DNA of 64,000 bases, taken from assembly GCA_964019695.1 (NCBI GenBank), contig OZ026516.1, positions 94,488,368 through 94,552,367 of the forward strand, in the 5' to 3' direction. A program made the position numbers and the translations under genes. This stretch comes from Loripinus fragilis (Eukaryota > Mollusca > Bivalvia > Lucinida > Lucinidae). Shown here piece after piece: positions 56,041 to 64,000 of this stretch; the first letter of the stretch is position 1, and each line of letters starts with the position of its first letter. The notes beneath the pieces are model-generated. The model was not told the origin of the DNA. It did not search any database and saw only the letters and a list, made by a program, of their open reading frames with translations.

Positions 56041-57707
56041 ACGGCCTCCAATCTCTGCCTCCTTCTCCAAAAAGAGCAGAACGTAAAGGGAGGCGAAGGC
56101 CCTTCCGGGAAGCAGGCAGTGGGCATAAACAATGGAACACGGTAAGTTGTGTTGACACATTTTCAATCATAAGTAAATTTTCAGCGCAAAACTCGAAAAT
56201 CTAAGAATGCTATGCTTCGGGCAATTGTTCAAGCTATCCGTAGAGCATGCTGTTTGCACATTTGAACTTAGTTTGTAAGCGTGAGAGCTTTTCTCCCGTT
56301 GCACAGGTGTACAAGAAACGGTGGTTCCCGCATGGTTTTGCCTGCTAACCAAACAAATAGTAGCGTTTGGACCCTTATTCATACTACCGAGGCCCCTCCA
56401 CACCCATGGTGTCCCAAATGCAATTTTTCGAGATATTTCAATGATAATTGAGTGATTTAGAGCCAAATTTCTTTAGGAGCAGGAAGCGAAGGGCAGGAGA
56501 AGGGGGCTGGGAGAGGATGAGCAGGCGGCGATGATATCAAAATTTGCATTGATTTGCTTATTTTTAATAATACATGTATACTTATCCAATCTATATCAAA
56601 CTTGCATGTATGATACGAATGATTACGCTTATTCTCCCATTGTGTTGTTTGTTTAAACCCAGAACGTCATGAGCTTGCTAGAGGTATATATATTATAAGA
56701 GAGGTATATATAGCAATGTTTGTGATCAGAATAATTCAGTTAAAGCTGCATAATCTGTAACTTTTGATATTTTCATTTTAAAAATAATGTTTCTATTTTT
56801 CAAGAACAAAGTGAAAAAACTAAAATTCAGGTATACATTTTACCTTTTTCGTAATAATTAACAAATTATGAGTGCCAAAACAACAGCATTTATGTTAAAA
56901 ATTAACTGTCTAGAATTATTGGAGGGACGCAAATAATTACAAATAAGAGAAAATACACCTGTTTTTTTATAAGATAATTCACTTTTCCATGCAGTTTTCA
57001 GCTGTAGAAATTAGATTTATTGTGACAACATAACTTTATACTACTTTTACAAATGATTTAAAAAGAAATATTTTTTTTTTTCGAAAAATGTTCATAGTTA
57101 CAGAGTATGCAGCTTTAACAATAGCGTTTAATCATTCGTATCATACATGCAAGTTTGATATAGATTGGATAAGTATATTATTAAAAATAAGCAAAATCAA
57201 TGCAAATTTTGATATCATCGCCGCCTGCTCATCCTCTCCCTGCCTCCTTCTCCTGCCCTTCGCCTCCTGCTCCTAAAGAAATTTGGCTCTAAATCACTCA
57301 ATTATCATTGAAATATCTCGAAAAATTGCATTTGGGACAACATGGGTGTGGAGGGGCCTCGGTAGTATGAATAAGGGTCCAAACGCTACTATTTGTTTGT
57401 TTAGAAGGCAAAACCATGCGGGAACCACCGTTTCTTGGACAACTGTGCAACGGGAGAAAAGCTCTCACGCTTACAAACTAAGTTCAAATGTGCAAACAGC
57501 ATGCTCTACGGATAGCTTGAACAATTGCCCGAAGCATAGCATTCTTAGATTTTCGAGTTTTGCGCTGAAAATTTACTTATGATTGAAAATGTGTCAACAC
57601 AACTTACCGTGTTCCATTGTTTATGCCCACTGCCTGCTTCCCGGAAGGGCCTTCGCCTCCCTTTACGTTCTGCTCTTTTTGGAGAAGGAGGCAGAGATTG
57701 GAGCCGT
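56041..57707. mobile_element. Large inverted repeat (arms ~590 bp, very similar), foldback-type element
   Basis: The left arm 56041-56626 (ACGGCCTCCAATCTCTGCCT ... TGCATGTATGATACGAATGA) is the reverse complement of the right arm 57125-57707 with only about ten differences that I can find by eye. A second, weaker homology (TTAAAGCTGCATAATCTGTA / GTTACAGAGTATGCAGCTTT) continues inward after a ~100 bp block present only on the left. Each arm holds mirror reading frames of 99 and ~60 codons. No known transposase motif. The terminus lies within a family R3 repeat. Confidence 0.88.
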
Positions 57708-57839
57708 GAAATGGAGAAGACAAAAAACAACAACAACACTATAATAAAGGGCAGGAAGACATTTTACACCAAAAGAACTGAAAGTGTAGAGTATGCTTGT
57801 TTTCAGGCCAGACTAGCTAATTTTCAGTCATTTAAAGTA

Positions 57840-58140
57840 AGAAAGGTATGAAGTGTCAGGAATCAATACAATCAAGTACCACATCTGTCCCAGGATACCA
57901 AATAGGAAAGTACCATATTCACAATAAACATCACATTCTAGAGCCAAGAGGTCAGCCCTTTCCCTTCAAGTGACCACAAGGCAGCAATTGACAAACACGA
58001 AAGCATGACAAACACAAAACATAAATAACACAAACGAGCAACAAAAGAAGTACCGCCTTGGAACGGTCAGTAAATATATTTTACTGGAGGGCTTAAAACT
58101 GGCTTTACATCGCGCCAACCTCACCCTTAGTTCAGATGTC
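57840..58140 (-). repeat. Dispersed family R1, reverse fragment
   Basis: GTCAGGAATCAATACAATCA, AGAGGTCAGCCCTTTCCC, CGCCTTGGAACGGTCAGTAA, TTTTACTGGAGGGCTTAAAA, CCAACCTCACCCTTAGTTCA. It corresponds to the 3' half of the family. Confidence 0.78.
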
Positions 58141-58914
58141 GACTATCTTTTGTGGGTTATTTGTGTTATTTACTGTAGATTTGGAAATGTTCGCGAGAAC
58201 TTAATTTTTGCTAATATTTGCGAATGTGTTGCCTCGCGAATTCAAAGTTCTAGCTAATATTGACTTACTCTAAAGCAAGTAAAAGGTCTATAAAAATGGC
58301 TTATGATGGACGACGGAGCAAACGGAGCATGCTGGAAAGAAGTGGCATGTCGTTTACATCTTTCACTCCCTCAATACATGTTACCATGTAAGATGAAACA
58401 CTATTTGTGTATTCATTTGTGTTTAAGTAAAAAAGAAATAAAACACTGTTTCTGGTGAATTACAGTTCAAGTTAAACACAGTTATTGAACATGAAATGAT
58501 TACTCAATTAAGATCGTGTACGTGAGCGTTCAACCGTTACACAATAGTCATTTTGTGATACCACACAAAAGTGTTGATTGATTTGATGGCTTGGATAAGC
58601 GAAAGATCAATTACGCTAAAAATACCTAAACATTGAATCAGATACGGACCAGTAATTTTCAATATGTATTCAAAGAGACAATGACATTACTCTGCCATTT
58701 AAAGTCGGCACGTAAATGGACAGCTATTCTGTATGCACTACAGCTTGTGACCTTTGTGAAACTACGATTTGCCTTTCAGATAGAATATGGAAAATACCTA
58801 GATTCAACCCATGGAAATGACCGACCACACGAATGCTTGCTCGCGAATTCAAGACTTCGCGAAAAAATTGGAAATAGAAAATTCGCGAAATAAAGATCAT
58901 GAGAAAATTTCTGA
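58141..58914. other. Intron G'-H', unassigned
   Basis: Contains TTCGCGAGAACTTAATTTTT near 58190 and, inverted and weaker, TTCGCGAAAT near 58880-58890, with GCGAATTCAAGACTTCGCGA between, which suggests another degraded TIR element (~58180-58895). Boundaries uncertain. Confidence 0.4.
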
Positions 58915-59125
58915 ATCTACAGTATGTTTTGTGTTTTTCATGCTTTGGCGTCTGTTCATTGCTGCCTAGTGTGTTCTTTGCTGCCTTGTGGACACCTGCT
59001 GCGAAAGGGCTGACCTCTTGGCTCTCGTTTGTGATGTATAATTTTTTATGTCATTTTTCCATGTGGTATCCTGGGTCAGGTGTGGTACTTGATTGTATCG
59101 ATTCCTGATCTTTGTCACCTTTCTT
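58915..59125 (+). repeat. Dispersed family R1, forward fragment
   Basis: GTATGTTTTGTGTTTTTCAT, GGGCTGACCTCTTGGCTCTC, GTATCCTGGGTCAGGTGTGG, TTGTATCGATTCCTGATCTT. Confidence 0.75.
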
Positions 59126-59492
59126 ACAGACAATCAGGGCTAAATAAACCCTTTGTTGATCCTGCGCTTATCTCCAAGACAGTTGTCATTTAGTGCCTTG
59201 CTTTTTTGATGGAACATGCGTTACAAAAGCAACGACGCTCTTCTTTACTTGTTAGCAGATAAATTCGTCTACAGAATACAGATTTATAAAATGTAGCTGT
59301 TGCCTTTCTGGCTGCAGACCTATAGATCTTGCTGCTTTTTACAGTATCTATTCTTGACAGTTGCCTGTTTCATTGACGTCTCTGTGACTCATCTAGTAGT
59401 AACTGTCTAACCTGCGCAAATTCAAAAATGTTTTTTTCGTGACATTGATGATACAATAATGTTTTCTTGTGCAGCTGTTTGAAGTCGCAAAA

Positions 59493-59778
59493 ATAGTAAG
59501 CTTGTATGATTAGGGAATACCACAATAACAAACTGCAGACAAACCCATGGCACAGTGAGGAAGAGCCACACAACAATCACAAGACACCAGGAAGACAAAC
59601 TAAGCAAAGCAACTATCTCTTTCTTCCCCTCAATATGATTGCAAAACTAGAAAGGATAAAAGTAACGTACAGCAAAACATACAACAATTACAGGCTTCCA
59701 CAATGGGAGTAACAATAAAAAACAAGTCAACAACAACAACAGAACAACCGCTTTAGAACGGACAGCAGCCTAAACTAC

Positions 59779-59816
<38 letters not shown>

Positions 59817-59860
59817 CTTAAATGCATTTTACTGGAATCTTCGCCCTAGATTCTGCTGTT
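59493..59860 (+). repeat. Dispersed family R2, copy 3, containing a G36 run
   Basis: AAACCCATGGCACAGTGAGG, TCAATATGATTGCAAAACTA, ACTCCCA-type tract, CTTAAATGCATTTTACTGGA. At 59781-59816, where copy 2 has CCTGGGGGCTTAAATG, this copy has 36 consecutive G. Confidence 0.82.
59781..59816. repeat. Poly-G run (G36)
   Basis: Thirty-six consecutive G after CTACCC and before CTTAAATGCA. It grew within a repeat copy whose relatives carry only five G. Confidence 0.95.
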
Positions 59861-60522
59861 GGGGAAGTAAAGGATTGATCAGCTTGCATGGAAGCCTTCT
59901 AACTATTGCAATGTATCATCATTGAGAAGCACTCTAATCAAAAGTAATACACTATGATGGACCAAAGAAAAGGGCTCACGACTCACAAATAGTCAGAGCT
60001 AAAGGAAGCCTCAACTTCAAATCATGAGATTCACATGCTGTTTGAACATGGTTTATACTTGACAAAGCCTAAACTGGGTCCTGATTTGTTTGCATGACGT
60101 TACATGGGACAGTGTTGCAACCCAGACTGATTATTTCGCCAATGCTTTTGTTCCCGAAAACGTTGCACGCGTCTATGACGTTGTGGCGACGTAATGACGT
60201 TCGAAAATTTGACACTGAAGCCATTTTGTTTAGAGAAATCCAGAGTAATAAAATGGGTATTTTAATGTTAAAGTGATGGTTTTACTGCAGATTTGGTTGG
60301 AATCAGGTAAATTATGTAAGAATATCGATCACACATGTTTGTTTCATTGCATGAACACTTCCTGGGTCCCTCAGACGATGTTTAACCACTTAAACTAATG
60401 GCCTCATGATCAAACAGCGTCCTTCGGACCCGGCAAATGTTAATGCACGAGAAAATTTTTTGTGATCCTTATTGATAATATTTTATACGAATTCAAACAT
60501 ATCTTTTTGCATTTTGTTTCAG

Positions 60523-60746
60523 ACTTTACCATTGTCAGTGGACTAATACATGTCAATACAATGTTGAACTTTGAAGAAACCCAGACTCAAAAAATTAACG
60601 TGGAAGTTTCTGATGAGATAAACAAAAATAGTACAGTCGTCCATATAGCTGTACTACCTGTAAATGAGTATGATCCTGAATTCAAGCCTGATAGTATAGT
60701 ATGGAATGTCACAGAAAACTCAAAATCGTTAGGTTTATGTGTGGCT
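60523..60746 (+). CDS. Cadherin exon H': rest of EC3, linker, start of EC4 (unit 2)
   Basis: The acceptor TTTGTTTCAG ends at 60522 and the donor GTAAGT begins at 60747. 224 nt, phase 1 to 0: FTIVSGLIHVNTMLNFEETQ (LNFEE in place of LDRE), INVEVSDEINKNSTVVHIAV, LPVNEYDPEFKPDSIVWNVT, ENSKSLGLCVA. The linker VNEYD, FKPDS, NVTENSK and the single Cys match exon H. The EC3 part is much more changed. Confidence 0.91.
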
Positions 60747-60904
60747 GTAAGTTGAAGCTTCATTTTAGAATATACCCAATATGTTTATTACCCTAACGCA
60801 ATGTAGCATCATAGAGTATGTGCATTCATTACTACCATACACATCATACAATCTTTCACCAGTAAAGAAATCAACTAATAATTTGGTCAGTACATGCAAA
60901 AGTA

Positions 60905-61230
60905 AATGAGTATGTCAAGAAAATGCAACATTCACAAACTACGTACACAGCCCAACCCATGGCATCCTGAGGAAGAAGATAAGAACACTAACTGCCACAC
61001 ATCATCAAGAAGAGATTAAAGTAAAGCAAATAGCTTTCTCTCATCCAAGGCAAGATGATTGCAAACCTAGAAAGGACACAAAGTCCTGTATAACAATACA
61101 AGGAACTAATACAAAACCCACACAAACAATGGAAGCAACAATAAACAATGTATACATTACCACCACTTTAGAACGGCAACCAAAGTCACTCAGTGGCTCA
61201 AATTAATTCCATTGGCCAAAGCTTTTGTTT
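60905..61230 (+). repeat. Dispersed family R2, copy 4 (diverged)
   Basis: GAGTATGTCAAGAAAATGCA, CCAACCCATGGCATCCTGAG, AAGATGATTGCAAACCTAGA, AACAATGGAAGCAACAATAA. Confidence 0.72.
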
Positions 61231-61827
61231 TAGTATTTATGACATAAACGATCATTGAAGGCTTAGAATAGCTTGTTATGCTCAATTTCAATTAAAGATA
61301 CAGTTACATTTGCAAGTATTTAAGAATAAATTTACACGTATGCTTTAATTACCTATATCTCATGAGCTCACCTATATATTTACAGATAGAAAGTTCTTGA
61401 AATGGATATTAGACCTCTGTCTTGTAATACAACTAGACATTGTTCTAACACAATCAAAGAATACAAGATAAAGTAGAAAACATTTCTAATGTCTATGATA
61501 ATGCAAACGTTACATAAAAATAGGAAAAAAACAAAGGATTAAATAATAACAATGCAAACACAACCATCTATAAGCTAGGCAAGGCGTGTATTCAAGAAGC
61601 TTAACCATTTAACTAAAAGGGACGCCTTTTTACTCTTTTGTTAACAGCGCAGACCCAGATCAGGCAGCTATTGTATGAGTAGGTGGGGCCAAGCATGAAT
61701 ATTCAAGAAGGAAAGGGTTGTTGCCACAAAGAAATGATAGCATGCACTCACAAAACAGCTGTACTATCCTCCAATGTTTGTCTTTGGAAGCAATTAAAAT
61801 CAGAAAGCTGACAGCTATGACACCAAA
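61231..61827. other. Intron H'-I', no recognised feature
   Basis: AT-rich, with a short GCAGACCCAGATCAGGCAG tract near 61650 also seen near 37418. Confidence 0.45.
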
Positions 61828-62066
61828 TGAGCCGTGACATGTGATTTCCAACAATGTGGCAATTTGACATGTGTAGACTCAGACGAGCCTGTGCAGCATC
61901 CTTTAAAGCTTAGAAACTCCAAATGATGTTCAGTCAGTAGCTTACCAGTTAAAGAATATTCAAGCGCCAAGCAAAGTCTCTGATCAGACTGCGCGAATAC
62001 ATAGGCTGGTCCAAGACTTTGCTGTTCACAAATACCATATTGTTGGAAATCGCATGTCATGGCTCA
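61828..62066 (+). mobile_element. Family R8 MITE, copy 5 (complete)
   Basis: TGAGCCGTGACATGTGATTT, CCAACAATGTGG at the left and CCATATTGTTGGAAATCGCA, TGTCATGGCTCA at the right form a ~32 bp terminal inverted repeat. Total 239 bp. The clearest copy for defining the family. Confidence 0.88.
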
Positions 62067-63119
62067 AATGGACTCCTAAAATTACCTCCTACTTTTATAT
62101 TATATTTGGAATCAAGTAAAAATTGATGGGTATGGCCAAAGCTTAACTATCACATATCACGAATTTTACAACCATTTCGACTTTAGCATAATACTTCATA
62201 ATGTATCAAGTCTACTCTTATGTAGGTATACAAGTAAACCCCAATCACAAGGCTACTGGCTCTACGTATACCAAACGATAAATTACACAAGCACATGGTC
62301 TGACAGGAGATATCACCACAAAATGAGAGGATGACTTAGTAGAAAATGTGTTAATACAGAACCATCACCTTAGACAACACAGTAGCATTAGTCACTGATA
62401 GAGCTACACAAATTCATCAGTATTTGTGTTTTATTTAACATAGCGAATCTAATATGAGTGTGAAGTATTATTGAATTTATTATATGAATTACGAAAAAGA
62501 GGTAAAGATGTGGGGCTTTGCAAAATATTTTATTTTTCACAACAAGTCTCATAAATTCACAGGCTGACACATGTGGTCTCCCATTTCGTGGTCAATCTTT
62601 GGTGGTATGAGTAGTTCTTAAACGACTTATAAGTCAGCAAATAATGGTTCGGTAGACACAAAAAGTTGGCCACCTCACATTGCGAAAAACATGCTTCAAG
62701 CATGACAAAAACATTCTTTCTGCTGACCTTGTCGAGTCTTGGAATACCGCCAAAATACAATTTCTTTAATTTGTTTTATTTAGGGTGTAGCGTTTTATTT
62801 GTCAGTCAATATTGTTGTGTGAGTTCTTTATCTTGTTTTGTGGGCCGGTGTTTGTGCAGTAATGCTTGTTTTCGTGCTATGTTTTGTTTGTAAATGTAAT
62901 TCATAGTAAAGATGTGTTGTTGCACCTCTGTATCATAACGTCATTAGTGGTTTTAATCTTTTATTCCTTTTTTTTAACCACATTCACATACTGTTTTTGC
63001 AACGTAATCCACTAAACTGTATCATTTCATGTTGCTATATTGGCAGATGTATATGTCCGTATAGGAGTGTAATTTTAAAACAAACAAGACAATATGAGAG
63101 TTTGTTTGTTTTGTTGCTT
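62067..63119. other. Intron H'-I', unassigned
   Basis: AT-rich. Short frames on both strands around 62557-62893 without recognisable motifs. Confidence 0.45.
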
Positions 63120-63420
63120 TACCTCCCAAGTCAACAGCTATGGTCATTGCGGGATGGTCAGTTCACCTATCCACACTTTTTCCTGGGCAGGCTTGAACAA
63201 GCGGTTAACCAGTAATTCGTGCACATACTTTTGCTTGTAACTGACAACAACCTTTCTTGAATGAATCAGCGGAAGGGAGGAGAATGACCGTAGAAATCAT
63301 TTCATAATCAAAAGTCGAAAGTATGGGACCGGACCGGGATCGAACTCGTGACCCCTTGATCTGCAGTCAGACACGCATCTGTAGCCAGACACGTTACCGA
63401 CTGCGCTACGCGGCCCGGCT
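63120..63420 (-). mobile_element. tRNA-derived SINE, type 2, copy 2 (uninterrupted)
   Basis: Read on the reverse strand: AGCCGGGCCGCGTAGCGCAG, GTCTGACTGCAGATCAAGGG, GAGTTCGATCCCGGTCC (good A and B boxes), then the body with CGTGCACG-like tract, and the tail near 63120-63170 (reverse complement of CAACAGCTATGGTCATTGCG). The D-arm region has an extra GTGTCTGGCTACAGATGC, a partial repeat of the anticodon arm, so it is not a tRNA gene. Confidence 0.82.
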
Positions 63421-63494
63421 GCAATATGAGCGTACCCTGAAAAATAAAGACTTTCCTTGCTTCTTGTTTCCCAACCATAAGACGATGTAGTTAT

Positions 63495-63835
63495 CCTGCT
63501 AATAAATGTTAAAATGCCAACAATTGTTGGCATTTTAACATATGAGCAGTGACATGTGATTTCCAACAATGTGGCATTTTGACAAGTGTAGACTCAGACG
63601 AACCTGATCAGCTTCCTTTTTAAGCTTAGAATCTTCAAATGATGTTAGGTCAGTTGCTAACAGTCATATAATATTCAAGAGACTAGCAAAGGCTCTGATC
63701 AGACTGCGCGTATGTGCAGGCTGATCTGAGGCTTTACTGGTCGCATATACCACATTGTTTGAAATCTCATGTTGCGGCTCATATATGAACATAATAGATT
63801 TCTGGTTCATTTGAGTTGAGCATGAAAAAGTTGTA
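63495..63835. mobile_element. Family R5 MITE, copy 3, split by a family R8 MITE
   Basis: The R5 core AATGCCAACAATTGTTGGCA (63513-63535) and ATGAGCAG are followed at once by the R8 copy (63543-63781). R5-like sequence resumes as GAGTTGAGCATGAAAAAG at 63812-63830, as in the copy at 23815-24015. Confidence 0.7.
63543..63781 (+). mobile_element. Family R8 MITE, copy 6, nested
   Basis: TGAGCAGTGACATGTGATTT, CCAACAATGTGGCATTTTGA, CTCTGATCAGACTGCGCGTA, CCACATTGTTTGAAATCTCA, TGTTGCGGCTCA. It lies inside the R5 element. Confidence 0.83.
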
Positions 63836-63908
63836 TAGCATTTGGCCTGATTAATCATGTGTGCATCTTGTCTTTCACTAAAGTTTTGTTATCTGATTTA
63901 ATTGATAG

Positions 63909-63973
63909 ATTGAGGATATGGACAGTGGCAAAGATGGCAAAATAGACTTATCATCTAGTTCTTCAAAATATTG
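63909..63973 (+). CDS. Cadherin exon I': EC4 DxD segment (unit 2), last exon in window
   Basis: The acceptor TTGATAG ends at 63908 and the donor GTAATA begins at 63974. 65 nt, phase 0 to 2: IEDMDSGKDGKIDLSSSSSK, then Y and the start of Trp. DMD replaces DKD of exon I. The acceptor has a weak polypyrimidine tract, but length, phase and sequence match exon I, so the call is firm. The gene continues beyond the window, where a J' exon is expected. Confidence 0.88.
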
Positions 63974-64000
63974 GTAATAGTTGGATTGTTATAATAATAT

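Larger units (their letters stand above)
146..63973 (+). other. Large cadherin gene, internal ectodomain part (19 exons, both ends outside window)
   Basis: Nineteen GT-AG exons join in one open frame of about 963 residues made of consecutive cadherin (EC) repeats. Hallmarks visible: inter-repeat linkers DVNNN, NTNDYN, NENDN, VNEYD, VNDHQ; LDYE/DRE motifs; DxD motifs (DND, DKD, DAD, DRD); xEx motifs (QEN, KEN, TEN, KEG). Such proteins are calcium-dependent adhesion molecules at the cell surface, and N-glycosylation sequons are abundant here. The exons are A (last of a preceding unit), B-K (one five-EC unit, 1575 nt) and B'-I' (most of a second unit). No signal peptide, transmembrane helix, EGF or laminin-G domain is visible, so the exact subfamily (Fat, Dachsous, cadherin-23 or mollusc-specific) cannot be decided. 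Intron phases from B are 2,0,1,0,2,1,0,2,0,0 and repeat in the second unit. Confidence 0.93.

Noticed and set aside
57283..57582. 99-codon frame present in both arms of the large inverted repeat, plus ~60-codon partners with a possible GTAAGT donor
   Set aside because: Mirror copies follow from the palindrome itself. No recognisable domain and no evidence of expression. Kept as part of the element.
63327..63420. tRNA-Cys gene on the reverse strand
   Set aside because: The A box, B box and GACTGCAGATC arm are good, but there is an extra segment between D and anticodon arms and a SINE body follows, so it is a SINE head.

Overview
This is animal genomic DNA: AT-rich, long introns, GT-AG splice sites, and many short DNA transposons and tRNA-derived SINEs. 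The look of the protein and of the interspersed repeats (short palindromic MITEs, SINEs, long mononucleotide runs) suggests a mollusc, most likely a bivalve. That placement is inferred from general appearance, not from a database match.

Only one gene can be supported, on the + strand and running through the whole window. It is the middle of the extracellular part of a very large cadherin (Fat/Dachsous/cadherin-23-like size class). I assign 19 exons between 146 and 63973, about 2.9 kb of coding sequence or about 963 residues, roughly 4.5% of the window. No start codon, signal peptide, transmembrane segment, cytoplasmic tail or stop codon is present, so both ends lie outside.

The exons form a periodic series. 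Exon A (146-388) is the last exon of a preceding unit. Ten exons, B to K (4260-40722), make one unit of exactly 1575 nt = 525 aa = five cadherin (EC) repeats. A second copy, B' to I' (41984-63973), follows and runs out of the window. Matching exons have the same intron phase and the same or nearly the same length (89, 157, 115/112, 122, 131, 170, 224, 65), so the gene grew by duplication of a phase-0-bounded ten-exon block. Divergence is uneven: EC1, EC2 and the start of EC3 are well conserved between units, whereas the end of EC3 and EC5 are not. In front of exon F' the first part of that exon is present in two further, stop-containing copies, each with its own splice acceptor.

The introns hold nearly all the rest: a 1.9 kb inverted-repeat element carrying a minisatellite (604-2533), a Tc1-like transposase relic in long inverted repeats (5580-6375), a long-TIR element (6850-7870), a minisatellite just before exon C (7880-8735), two copies of a palindromic element in opposite orientation (3430-4070 and 11520-12850), a pogo/Tc1-like element with a SINE inside it (21861-22916), mariner-like elements with TA target duplications (29730-30744, 34775-35711), a large, very similar inverted repeat (56041-57707), SINEs with two different tRNA heads but a common tail, six copies of a ~235 bp MITE, three dispersed unclassified families, a (CA)42 microsatellite and several G/C homopolymers. 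I saw no bacterial-type system, CRISPR array, rRNA or functional tRNA gene. The most unusual items are the partial triplication of exon F', the two-unit cadherin architecture, and the large inverted repeat.
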